Part shown: positions 43,514 through 51,786 of the stretch, piece by piece
Layout: each line of letters begins with the position of its first letter
Position numbering within the stretch: the stretch's first letter is position 1
Assembly: GCF_030296935.1 (NCBI RefSeq)
Contig: NZ_AP028032.1
Span: forward strand, 1 to 64,000
Direction: 5' to 3'
DNA from: Coprobacter fastidiosus
GTDB taxonomy: Bacteria; Bacteroidota; Bacteroidia; Bacteroidales; Coprobacteraceae
DNA: 64,000 nucleotides
The notes under the pieces: model-generated
Database searches by the model: none
Told to the model about the DNA's origin: nothing
The model's input: the letters and a program-made list of their open reading frames with translations, nothing else
Position numbers and translations under genes: made by a program

Positions 43514-44554
43514 TCAACATATTCTGGGTAACTGCTCCCCCGATAGTCTGCCGATGATCCGTGAAGATCCGAGAGCCGTATTTAAATATACTTCTCCGGG
43601 TGTACCTTTTACTACTTCACCTATAATTTCAGCTTTACTTCCGTTCGGATCGTTTTTTATGATTTGTAGAGCGCTTTCGGCCTCTTCCGGGGGGAGAATA
43701 ACCAGCAATACGCCTTCGTTAGCAACATAAAGCGGATCTAATCCGAGTAATTCACATGCAGATAGTACAGGCTCTTCGATGGGAATCTTTGATTCGTCGA
43801 GAGCTATACTGACTTGTGCCGTGTCGGCAATTTCGTTTAGTGTAGAGGCGATTCCCCCTCGTGTCGCATCTCGTAACATGTGGATATTGGGAATACCTGA
43901 GAGCAGATTCATTACCATGCTACGCAGTGCGACAGTATCACTTTTTATTTTAGACTCGAATCCGAGATTTTCACGAGTTGATAAAATGCAGACACCGTGC
44001 TCTCCGATAGGACCTGTGACTATGACAATATCTCCTTCGGTCACATTTTTAGGAGATATTCGGAGATTTTTCTGTATAGATCCGATACCGCTCGTGTTGA
44101 TGAAAACTCCGTCACATTTACCTTTTTCTACCACTTTGGTATCTCCTGTGACAATCGTGATTCCGGCTTTTTCTGCTGCCTTGGCCATTGTCTTTACAAT
44201 TTTTTTCAGATCTTCCAAAGGAAGACCTTCTTCCAGTATAAAACCCGCAGACAAATAAAGCGGAGTTGCACCACAGCATAAAAGGTCGTTTACTGTCCCG
44301 TTTACAGCAAGGTCACCAATGTTTCCTCCGGGAAAGAATAATGGAGAAACAACAAAAGAATCGGTCGTAAAAGCAATATGCTGAGACATTAGCGGTAATA
44401 CTGTTCCATCATGTTGTTGTTGAAGAAACGGATTGCTGAATGCCGGATAAAATATTTCGTCGATCAGGGACTGAGTGAGTGTACCGCCACTTCCGTGACC
44501 GAGCAATACTCGATCATATCGTTGTTTAGGGATGGGACATTGTGCCGATTTCAT
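43514..44554 (-). CDS. hypE: Hydrogenase maturation protein HypE
   Basis: HypE dehydrates its own C-terminal thiocarbamate to thiocyanate, which becomes the cyanide ligands of the active-site iron. The 346-residue protein belongs to the PurM/AIR-synthase fold and starts with VLLGHGSGGTL. It ends exactly with PRIC, the conserved tail whose terminal cysteine (Cys346) receives the carbamoyl group from HypF. It lies between hypD and the small-subunit gene with gaps of 11-15 bases. Confidence 0.97.
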   Translation of the reverse strand: MKSAQCPIPKQRYDRVLLGHGSGGTLTQSLIDEIFYPAFSNPFLQQQHDGTVLPLMSQHIAFTTDSFVVSPLFFPGGNIGDLAVNGTVNDLLCCGATPLYLSAGFILEEGLPLEDLKKIVKTMAKAAEKAGITIVTGDTKVVEKGKCDGVFINTSGIGSIQKNLRISPKNVTEGDIVIVTGPIGEHGVCILSTRENLGFESKIKSDTVALRSMVMNLLSGIPNIHMLRDATRGGIASTLNEIADTAQVSIALDESKIPIEEPVLSACELLGLDPLYVANEGVLLVILPPEEAESALQIIKNDPNGSKAEIIGEVVKGTPGEVYLNTALGSSRIIGRLSGEQLPRIC

Positions 44555-44565
44555 TATTTTTTTGA

Positions 44566-45642
44566 TTAAATGTTATAACGATAATAGGCTGCGCATGCAC
44601 CTTCTGAGGAGACCATAGGAGCACCGAGCGGATGTTCGGGAGTACAGTAAATGCCGAACTGCTTACATTGCATAGGTGTTATTTTACCTTTCATAATATC
44701 TCCGGCCTGACATGATGACGCCTCTTTTTTATTATCGGTTTTTATATTAAAACGTTTTAAGGCATCGTATTGTTCATATTTGCTGCGTATTTGATAACCG
44801 CTTTTTTCGATCTCTCCTATACCTCTCCATTTTCGGTTACAAATCTCGAAAACTTCATCGATTTCTTGTCGTGCTTTAGGATTTCCATCATAGGCTACTA
44901 TTCGTCTATACGCGTTTTTTACGGTATATTCTCGGTTTTCTAATAGATCAATGCAGGTGTATATTCCTAATAGTAAGTCGAGGGGTTCGAATCCGGTAAC
45001 AGCGATAGATAGTTTCAAATGTTTTGCCAGTTTTTCATATTCGGATGTTCCGGTAATGGCGCATACATGACCGGCGGCAAGAATACCGTTTAGAGTACAT
45101 TCTTTGTCTTGGGCGATAGTTGTTATGGCTTGAGGTACAGTAAATAGGGATGTCAATACCGAAAAATTCCTGATTTTTTTTCTATAAGCTTCGAGAATAG
45201 TAAGAGCATGTATCGGAGCTGTTGTTTCGAATCCTATTCCGAAAAAGACAATTTCATGTCCCGGATTTTCCGAAGCTATGCGTAACGCATCTAAAGGAGA
45301 ATATACGATCCGTATATCCGCTCCTCGAGATTTGATTTCGAGTAAGTCGTGCCGAGAGCCTGGAACTCTGAGCATATCCCCGAATGAAGTAAAGATAACA
45401 TTATTTTTTAATGCCAGTTGTATTGCAGTGTCGACAATGGAAACCGGAGTGACGCAAACAGGACATCCCGGGCCGTGTATCAGTTTTATTTCTTTAGGCA
45501 ATAGCGGTTCTATGCGATAGCGGGCAAGAGCATGAGTTTGCCCTCCGCATATTTCCATAATATGCCATGAGTGACGGGTTATCTTATGTATGGCCTCTAA
45601 TAATATTTTTGCTTTTTGGGGATTTCTGAATTCATTGAACAT
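44566..45642 (-). CDS. hypD: Hydrogenase maturation protein HypD
   Basis: HypD is the iron-sulfur scaffold on which, with HypC, the Fe(CN)2CO group is built. The 358-residue protein contains MEICGGQTHA (Cys32), HGPGCPVCVTP (Cys60, Cys63) and the C-terminal cysteine-rich region around SCQAGDIM and CTPEHPLGAP that holds the [4Fe-4S] cluster. It overlaps the end of hypC by 11 bases, which implies translational coupling of the two partners. Confidence 0.97.
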   Translation of the reverse strand: MFNEFRNPQKAKILLEAIHKITRHSWHIMEICGGQTHALARYRIEPLLPKEIKLIHGPGCPVCVTPVSIVDTAIQLALKNNVIFTSFGDMLRVPGSRHDLLEIKSRGADIRIVYSPLDALRIASENPGHEIVFFGIGFETTAPIHALTILEAYRKKIRNFSVLTSLFTVPQAITTIAQDKECTLNGILAAGHVCAITGTSEYEKLAKHLKLSIAVTGFEPLDLLLGIYTCIDLLENREYTVKNAYRRIVAYDGNPKARQEIDEVFEICNRKWRGIGEIEKSGYQIRSKYEQYDALKRFNIKTDNKKEASSCQAGDIMKGKITPMQCKQFGIYCTPEHPLGAPMVSSEGACAAYYRYNI

Positions 45643-45895
45643 GGTCTTTCGGATTTATAGATTCATTATGACAGGCTATGATCTCGAAATCTTTTAAAGT
45701 TTCTTCCGCCTCTTTAATATCGATTGTTGTCAGTGCGACTCCTGCATGAGCAAGAACATATTCTCCTGGAGTAGCTTCTACCCATTCGATACAAATATTT
45801 TTGAGTATTCCTCCGAAATCTACGACAGCAGTTTTCAATCCTCCGTCTTCAGGGACTTCTACAGAGATTATTTTACCGGGAATTGCTAAACACAT
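45632..45895 (-). CDS. hypC: Hydrogenase maturation chaperone HypC
   Basis: Small chaperone (87 residues) that binds the iron group with HypD and delivers it to the large-subunit precursor. It starts MCLAIPGKI with the essential Cys2 and has the conserved YVLAHAGVAL segment. It is the first gene of the minus arm. Only one HypC/HybG-type protein is encoded, in keeping with a single hydrogenase. Confidence 0.96.
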   Translation of the reverse strand: MCLAIPGKIISVEVPEDGGLKTAVVDFGGILKNICIEWVEATPGEYVLAHAGVALTTIDIKEAEETLKDFEIIACHNESINPKDHVQ

Positions 45896-45920
45896 ATATT
45901 TTGAAGTTTTAGAGACTGTT

Positions 45921-45946
45921 TAAATTTTACTCGGGTTAGTTTTGAG
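45921..45946. repeat. Copy C of dispersed motif in the divergent hyp intergenic region
   Basis: TAAATTTTACTCGGGT (45921-45936) lies in the 110-base region between divergent hypC and hypF, preceded by GACTGTTT and followed by TAGTTTTG. It could be a control site for both arms, or a repeat of no regulatory role. Confidence 0.5.
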
Positions 45947-46005
45947 AATTTCCTTATGAACAAATTTTAATATGTTTTTGTTTATTCACAATCAAATATT
46001 AAAGA

Positions 46006-48270
46006 ATGATTAGTCAGTATAATATACACATTAAAGGCTTGGTTCAGGGAGTAGGATTTCGTCCTTTTGTGTACCGTCTTGCCACTGATATGCACTTGCA
46101 CGGTTATGTCGATAATCGTAACGATGGAGTGTTCGTAATGATACAAGCGACACCTTCTCAAAAAGATGATTTTGTCAAGGGGTTAACGACACATAAGCCG
46201 GATGTGGCAGAGATCGAGACTGTTACAGTTCTTGAAAAACCCGTATCAAAGCCTTTACCCGATTTTTTTATTGCTCCCAGTCGGGAGGTTGATAATCATA
46301 TTACTCGTATAAGCCCGGATATTGCCGTGTGTGATGAGTGTTTGCAAGATTTAATCTCACAGCCGCATCGTATTCGGTATCCGTTTATCAATTGTACCCA
46401 TTGCGGACCGCGCTTTTCAATAATAAATGCGCTCCCTTATGATCGACCGGGAACTACAATGTCGGTATTCCGGATGTGTCCGGAATGCGAAGCTGAATAT
46501 ACAGATGTTCGGGATCGCCGTTTTCATGCGCAGCCTATTGCTTGTAACCATTGCGGGCCACATTATCATTTGTTTATGAAGAATGGTTATGAAACTGTTG
46601 ATTATGAAGAGATACTTTCTCGTATGGCGGCGGTTTTGCGACAAGGCGGAGTTGTTGCGTTGAAGGGTCTTGGAGGTTTCAATTTAATTTGCAATGCAGA
46701 AAATGAAAAAGCTATTTGTCGTTTACGGGAAATTAAAAAAAGATATAAAAAGCCGTTTGCAGTAATGTTTCCGGATGTTCCGACTTTAAGTCATTATCTG
46801 AATATTTTGCCTTTGGAAAAAGAGATTGTTTCTTCTTGGCGTCGTCCGATTGTTTTATTGGAAGAAAAACAAAAAATCGGCACAGGAATTAATGACGGTT
46901 ATAAAACTGTAGGTGCTATGTTGCCCTATTTGCCTGTACATTATCATTTATTTGCTTCGTCCGAATTGAAAGCATTGGTGATGACAAGCGGTAATCGAGG
47001 GGATAATCCTATACTGACAGATAATGATGCAGCTTTATCCGATTTACTTAGAGAAGTAGATTTATTTGTAGAACACAATAGAGATATATCCAATCGGGTA
47101 GATGATTCGATTGTTCAAGTAGTAGGGTCACAGCCTCGAATAATTCGGCGTTCAAGAGGTTTTACCCCAGAACCGTTATCTTTAAAATTTGATACTGAGG
47201 GCATTTTGGCTTTTGGAGCAGAGCGAGTATCTATGTTTGCCTTAGGAAAAGATAAGGAGATTATTTTGAGCCAATATATAGGAGATTTAAAGAATCGGGA
47301 AACGTATCTTTTTTATCGGGAGGCTTTGGATAAATTCTGTCTTTTATTTCGATTCACTCCTCGATATTTGGTTTGTGATGCACATCCCGATTACTTCTCT
47401 ACACAGTTGGCGTTGCAATTGGCACAACGTTTTCAGATTCCGCTGTTACGCGTGCAGCATCATCATGCTCATGCTGCGGCAGTAATGGCAGAATACGGTT
47501 TGACTGAGGATGTTATAGCTGTTTGTTTGGATGGGACAGGGTATGGAGATGATGGTTGCATCTGGGGTGGGGAGATCTTTCGTTGTAATCAGTCGGAATA
47601 TAGAAGAATCGCTCATTTGCCTTATGTACCGTTACCCGGAGGAGATGCGGCAGCGAAATCACCGTGGAGAATGGCTGTCTCTTATTTGAAAAGCATATAT
47701 GGTAGTAAGGCCGATTATCCGGAGACGTTCATCGAACGATTGGGCGAATCTCATATACGGCAGATTGAGATGCTTATAGAAAAAGGTGTCAATACGCCTC
47801 TGACATCGAGTGCCGGACGTTTGTTTGATGCCGTAGCTTCGCTTTTGGGAATTTGTGATGAAAATACTTATCAAGCTGAAGCTGCAGCACTGTTGGAACA
47901 AATAGCTGAGAATGGTATATCCCGTTGTTATCCGATAAATTCTGATAATCCGCTTGATCTCCGATCTCTTTTTGATGGAATTTTGAAGGATTACAGATTA
48001 TCTGTACCTGTTTCGGAGATAGCATCGGTATTCCATAATACTTTATCTGCCATGTTATTAAATATTATTATTCAAAAAGTAAAAACTGAGAGATTGACGA
48101 CTGTCGTACTTTCCGGCGGTGTTTTTCAGAACAAAAGGCTTACGAATTTGTTAATAAAACAGTTGGCGAACAGAAAGATATCCTACTATTTGTCATCGAG
48201 AATACCTTGTAATGATGGAGCAATTGCTGTTGGACAGCTCTATATTGCTGCTTTAAAAAAAAGAGGATAA
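46006..48270 (+). CDS. hypF: Carbamoyltransferase HypF
   Basis: HypF transfers the carbamoyl group of carbamoyl phosphate to the HypE C-terminal cysteine. The 754 residues contain, in order, an acylphosphatase domain (GLVQGVGFRPFVYRL near 10), two zinc-finger pairs (CDEC...CTHCGPRFS, CPEC...CNHCGPHY, about 105-185), a YrdC-like domain (about 195-385) and a Kae1-like carbamoyltransferase domain with VQHHHAHAAAVMAE. It begins the plus arm, divergent from hypC, and ends four bases before hypA. Confidence 0.97.
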   Translation: MISQYNIHIKGLVQGVGFRPFVYRLATDMHLHGYVDNRNDGVFVMIQATPSQKDDFVKGLTTHKPDVAEIETVTVLEKPVSKPLPDFFIAPSREVDNHITRISPDIAVCDECLQDLISQPHRIRYPFINCTHCGPRFSIINALPYDRPGTTMSVFRMCPECEAEYTDVRDRRFHAQPIACNHCGPHYHLFMKNGYETVDYEEILSRMAAVLRQGGVVALKGLGGFNLICNAENEKAICRLREIKKRYKKPFAVMFPDVPTLSHYLNILPLEKEIVSSWRRPIVLLEEKQKIGTGINDGYKTVGAMLPYLPVHYHLFASSELKALVMTSGNRGDNPILTDNDAALSDLLREVDLFVEHNRDISNRVDDSIVQVVGSQPRIIRRSRGFTPEPLSLKFDTEGILAFGAERVSMFALGKDKEIILSQYIGDLKNRETYLFYREALDKFCLLFRFTPRYLVCDAHPDYFSTQLALQLAQRFQIPLLRVQHHHAHAAAVMAEYGLTEDVIAVCLDGTGYGDDGCIWGGEIFRCNQSEYRRIAHLPYVPLPGGDAAAKSPWRMAVSYLKSIYGSKADYPETFIERLGESHIRQIEMLIEKGVNTPLTSSAGRLFDAVASLLGICDENTYQAEAAALLEQIAENGISRCYPINSDNPLDLRSLFDGILKDYRLSVPVSEIASVFHNTLSAMLLNIIIQKVKTERLTTVVLSGGVFQNKRLTNLLIKQLANRKISYYLSSRIPCNDGAIAVGQLYIAALKKRG

Positions 48271-48274
48271 AATT

Positions 48275-48616
48275 ATGCATGAATTATCTATCGCTTTGAG
48301 CATTATTAATTTGGCGACAAAAGAGGCTGAAAAAAGCAATGCAACTCGAGTGAGTGAGCTGGAGTTGGAAATAGGAGAAATGGCCGGTGTCAATATCGAA
48401 GCTTTAGAATTTTCTATGAGTATCGCTATGCAGAATACTATATTGGAAGGAGCTAAAGTTCGTATTGTCGAAATAAGATCATTGGCAGTTTGTCGAGATT
48501 GTAAGACACGTTTCTCTCCTGTGTCTATGTTTGATCCGTGTCCTCGTTGCTATTCTCATGAGATAGAATTTTTGCGAGGACGGGAACTTAGACTTAAATC
48601 TCTGTTGATAGAGTAA
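48275..48616 (+). CDS. hypA: Hydrogenase nickel-insertion protein HypA
   Basis: HypA works with HypB to put nickel into the large-subunit precursor. The 113-residue protein has the N-terminal nickel site MHE (His2) and a structural zinc site from Cys73, Cys76, Cys89 and Cys92 (CRDC...CPRC). Position between hypF and hypB is typical. Confidence 0.95.
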   Translation: MHELSIALSIINLATKEAEKSNATRVSELELEIGEMAGVNIEALEFSMSIAMQNTILEGAKVRIVEIRSLAVCRDCKTRFSPVSMFDPCPRCYSHEIEFLRGRELRLKSLLIE

Positions 48617-48639
48617 ATTGTAAACTAATAACATATATT

Positions 48640-49410
48640 ATGTGTGAGACTTGTGGTTGTGATCATCTTATAGACGGGATAACTCATGAAGAAATGCATG
48701 CTTTGGGTATAGCTCATGAACATGAACGGCATCATTCTGAAAATCGTAATAGCAGAGAACATCTGGTTGAACAGAATATTCTTTCGGAAAATAATTTGAT
48801 AGCTGCTCGGAATAGAGGATATTTTGAGGCTAAATCGGTATTTGTACTTAACATGGTCAGTTCTCCGGGTTCGGGAAAGACAACCTTATTGGAGAAGACT
48901 CTTTTTAATCTGAAATCGAGATTACCGATTGCTGTAATTGAAGGAGATCAGCAGACCGATAATGATGCGGATCGAATACGTAAGTTAGACATACCTTGTA
49001 TACAGATCAATACTCAGAACGGATGTCATCTCGATGCTGCAATGATTCATCGTGCGGTGAAAAAAATGAACTTGCAAGATAATTCTTTACTGTTTATTGA
49101 GAATGTCGGTAATTTAGTCTGTCCTGCACTTTTTGATTTAGGCGAGAATAAACGAGTCGTATTAATAAGTGTTACTGAAGGAGATGATAAACCGTTAAAG
49201 TACCCCTATATGTTCGACAGTGCAGATATTTGCGTTATCAATAAAATCGATCTTTTACCTTATGTCGACAGTAAGATAGAGCGTATTCAAGATAATGCAT
49301 TAAAAATAAATTCGAATCTTATATTTTTTGAACTGTCTGCAACTGTCGGAACGGGTATTGATCGATGGTGTGATTTTTTATGTGATCAAGTAAAAAAAAT
49401 AAACGGATGA
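48640..49410 (+). CDS. hypB: Hydrogenase nickel-insertion GTPase HypB
   Basis: GTPase of 256 residues that drives nickel transfer. The N-terminus begins MCETCGC, the high-affinity nickel motif, followed by a moderately His-rich linker (eight His within the first 41 residues). The G domain has P-loop SSPGSGKTT (74-82), EGDQQTDND and NKIDLLP. The stop overlaps the start of the following methyltransferase gene (ATGA), so the two are translationally coupled. Confidence 0.96.
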   Translation: MCETCGCDHLIDGITHEEMHALGIAHEHERHHSENRNSREHLVEQNILSENNLIAARNRGYFEAKSVFVLNMVSSPGSGKTTLLEKTLFNLKSRLPIAVIEGDQQTDNDADRIRKLDIPCIQINTQNGCHLDAAMIHRAVKKMNLQDNSLLFIENVGNLVCPALFDLGENKRVVLISVTEGDDKPLKYPYMFDSADICVINKIDLLPYVDSKIERIQDNALKINSNLIFFELSATVGTGIDRWCDFLCDQVKKING

Positions 49411-50012
49411 AGGTTAAAGCCGGTTTCTTTGATCAGTTGAGTGAACGGTGGGATGCTATCTGTTGTCACGACAAAATGAAACTCCGTTATTTGTTAAGCC
49501 GTGTTTCTATACAATCAGGAGATTCTGTTTTGGATGTGGGGACTGGAACTGGTGTTTTGATTCCTTATATCCGGGAGTTGAATCATGAGGGAGATATTCG
49601 GGCAATCGATATGTCTCCGGGAATGATAGCGGTAGCTTCACGTAAATATGGAGATGATTCTCATCTTTCTTTTCAGGTTGCAGATGCAGAATCAGATGAT
49701 ATTCCGGGACGCTATCATCAAATATTGCTTTATTCTGTATTTCCTCATTTAGAATTTAGAGAAGAGACTGTTTCTCGATTGGTTTCTCATAATTTAAAAC
49801 CGGATGGAGTATTGCTTATTGCTCATTCTCAGAGCCGACAAGAGTTGAATCGGATGCACCGAATGCGGGATGATCGGGTTTCGGAGGATATGTTGACTGA
49901 TGTACAGACCCAAAAACGAAAATTAGAACAAGTTGGTTTGCGTGTTTTGGAAGCTGTCGAGAATAGTGATTTTTATTATTTGATTATTACCTCGAAGGTA
50001 AAAAACGGATAG
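49407..50012 (+). CDS. Class I SAM-dependent methyltransferase coupled to hypB
   Basis: Small methyltransferase of 201 residues. VLDVGTGTGVL (41-51) is the SAM-binding motif I and AIDMSPGM the acidic loop after strand 2. The start GFFDQLSERWDAIC resembles the N-terminal FFDxxAxxWD of UbiE-like and other small-molecule methyltransferases. It overlaps hypB by four bases and is followed by a terminator, so it is made together with the hydrogenase maturation proteins. Its substrate is not known; it may act on a quinone, a metal cofactor or a protein of the hydrogenase system, but nothing in the sequence decides this. Confidence 0.8.
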   Translation: MKVKAGFFDQLSERWDAICCHDKMKLRYLLSRVSIQSGDSVLDVGTGTGVLIPYIRELNHEGDIRAIDMSPGMIAVASRKYGDDSHLSFQVADAESDDIPGRYHQILLYSVFPHLEFREETVSRLVSHNLKPDGVLLIAHSQSRQELNRMHRMRDDRVSEDMLTDVQTQKRKLEQVGLRVLEAVENSDFYYLIITSKVKNG

Positions 50013-50018
50013 AGACTT

Positions 50019-50060
50019 ATAAAATAGGGAATAATCAGAATTAGTTATTCCCTATTTTAT
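50019..50060. terminator. Bidirectional terminator between the hyp arm and xpt
   Basis: ATAAAATAGGGAATAA (50019-50034) pairs perfectly with its complement (50045-50060) around a 10-base loop, between the convergent methyltransferase and xanthine phosphoribosyltransferase stops. Confidence 0.88.
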
Positions 50061-50062
50061 TG

Positions 50063-50629
50063 TTATTCTATAATTATCTGGCAGTTCTCCAAACTTTTTA
50101 TACGAGCGAGTGATTCTACATGAATACCCATTTCTCTCAATTGGTCTCCTCCGTGTTGAAATGTTTTTTCGATAATAAATCCCATTCCTGCCAATGTCGC
50201 ACCTGATTGACGGATCAGGTCGATTAATCCGAAAGCTGCATTTCCGTATGCGAGGAAATCGTCGATGCATAATATTCGGTCTCCAGGTTTTAAATATTCT
50301 GCACTTATGCTTACCGGATATTCCCGGTCTTTTGTGAAAGAATGTACTATTGTGCTTAAGGCATGACGCATAGTTTTCGGCTCTTTTTTCTTTGCAAAAA
50401 CAACAGGGAGTTGCATTGTGTAACCGGTCATGATTGCAGGTGCTATACCGCTGGCCTCGATAGTCAGTATCTTGTTAATTCGGTCGTTTGCAAATCGTCG
50501 GGCAAACTCTTCGGCAATAAGTTTCATTAACATAGGATCCATTTGATGGTTGATGAAACTATCGACTTTGAGAATGCCGCCTTCGTAACAAGTCCCGTCT
50601 TCTAATATTCGTTTTTTTAATATTTCCAT
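50063..50629 (-). CDS. xpt: Xanthine phosphoribosyltransferase
   Basis: Salvage enzyme that converts xanthine and PRPP to XMP. The 188-residue protein starts [23 protein letters not shown], typical of Xpt, and has the PRPP loop [13 protein letters not shown]. The frame is open 132 bases upstream, but ATG 50629 is the family start and overlaps the preceding stop as TAATG, so it is translationally coupled to the membrane protein gene. It is the last gene of a tight minus-strand run. Confidence 0.93.
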   Translation of the reverse strand: MEILKKRILEDGTCYEGGILKVDSFINHQMDPMLMKLIAEEFARRFANDRINKILTIEASGIAPAIMTGYTMQLPVVFAKKKEPKTMRHALSTIVHSFTKDREYPVSISAEYLKPGDRILCIDDFLAYGNAAFGLIDLIRQSGATLAGMGFIIEKTFQHGGDQLREMGIHVESLARIKSLENCQIIIE

Positions 50630-51330
50630 TAGTTGTTGTTTTTTCTTGACATAACAGCGGCTATCGACAGAATAATTCCTAAAGCGACGCCTAAAAGTGC
50701 TGCAAATAAAACTTGATATTGCCCGGGTAATAAAAATGTTATGGTATGAGCCGGAATCCAAAAAAACGGAATCGTTTTCTTAAACACGAATCCCCATTGA
50801 ACATTCCAGTTTAGAGACGAAAGAATTTTTCCCATGGGAAGAGGTTTTATCAATGCTGTTAATTTACCTCCGTATTGTAATATTTGAGTATCGGTTATTT
50901 TATGTAGGGTCATAAATACAGGCCCGAATGTCGTATTCATCATGACGCTGATAAAAAACGCACCGAATACTTTTTCCATTGACAAACTCTGCTTCATAGC
51001 ATCGGGGACGCCTTCTATTCCGAAACTTTGGAGTAAATAGGGGACTCCTGAAGAAAACGTTTTCATTGCGACAGCAATCCACATTCCCAAAAATCCCCAA
51101 ATGATGGCTCGAGGAAGAATTCCGAATCCGGGTTCGTTATATATTCCCTTTTTAATTCTTAGTCCGATGACTTCGCCTAATGTTGCGAGAATGGCGAATT
51201 TAAAAAATGCCATGATATACGGATGAGATCCATTATATTCCGTATATCCGTTATAAAAAGATTCCGAAATGAAAAAAGGCAAGAAACAGAGTATTATAAT
51301 CCCTCCGAATAATAGGTCTTTCGTTTTCAT
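50629..51330 (-). CDS. Conserved multi-pass membrane protein, possibly Mpv17-like
   Basis: I do not assign a firm function to this 233-residue protein. It has five or six hydrophobic segments: about 7-22, 38-58, 70-90, 125-145, 185-200 and 205-228. The [12 protein letters not shown] and [12 protein letters not shown] segments vaguely recall the GP-H and W-P-Q-F-P pattern of Mpv17/PMP22 channel proteins. The stop shares a base with the xpt start and the start is 16 bases after the ACT gene, so it is cotranscribed with both. A link to purine salvage is suggested only by the coupling. Confidence 0.6.
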   Translation of the reverse strand: MKTKDLLFGGIIILCFLPFFISESFYNGYTEYNGSHPYIMAFFKFAILATLGEVIGLRIKKGIYNEPGFGILPRAIIWGFLGMWIAVAMKTFSSGVPYLLQSFGIEGVPDAMKQSLSMEKVFGAFFISVMMNTTFGPVFMTLHKITDTQILQYGGKLTALIKPLPMGKILSSLNWNVQWGFVFKKTIPFFWIPAHTITFLLPGQYQVLFAALLGVALGIILSIAAVMSRKNNN

Positions 51331-51346
51331 TTTATTCCCGATAAGA

Positions 51347-51772
51347 TTATAGCTCGATCAGTTCCTTTTCGGCAATACTATGTAGCCCATATTTTTTTAT
51401 TGTCTCCAATGCTGCATGCTGGTTGCTTGTGCGTATAATAAGAAATGCATTGGTTTGTTTTGAAAAACAGTACATATATTCGATACTGATTGACTCCTTT
51501 GCAAAATATTTCAACTCTTTAGCGAATGTTCCGGCCATAGAATCGCACGTAAGAGCGATTACATCACTTGTATTTGCGCTGACGTTAGCCTCTTTGAGCA
51601 GTTTTATGGCATAGGCTGTATCAGAAGTTATCAATCGCAATATCCCGTATTCCGAAGTGTCGGCTACTGTGGCAGCAATAATACGGATATTAGCTTTACC
51701 TAAAATGTCGAGAATTTCGTTAAGCCGTCCCGATTTATTTTCGAGAAAAACCGAAAGTTGTTGTATGATCAT
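51347..51772 (-). CDS. Tandem ACT-domain protein
   Basis: Two ACT-like domains of about 70 residues each fill this 141-residue protein (first starting IQQLSVFLENKSGRLNEIL, second FLI and TIKKYG elements after about 70). Such stand-alone ACT proteins bind amino acids and often sit next to phenylacetate-CoA ligase and indolepyruvate oxidoreductase genes, where they are thought to sense aromatic or branched amino acids. Here it follows the ligase gene by 14 bases. Confidence 0.85.
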   Translation of the reverse strand: MIIQQLSVFLENKSGRLNEILDILGKANIRIIAATVADTSEYGILRLITSDTAYAIKLLKEANVSANTSDVIALTCDSMAGTFAKELKYFAKESISIEYMYCFSKQTNAFLIIRTSNQHAALETIKKYGLHSIAEKELIEL

Positions 51773-51786
51773 ATCTTTTGTTTTAT

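Noticed and set aside
50630-50761. 44-codon upstream extension of xpt
   Set aside because: It overlaps the membrane protein gene in another frame and does not resemble the Xpt N-terminus; ATG 50629 does.
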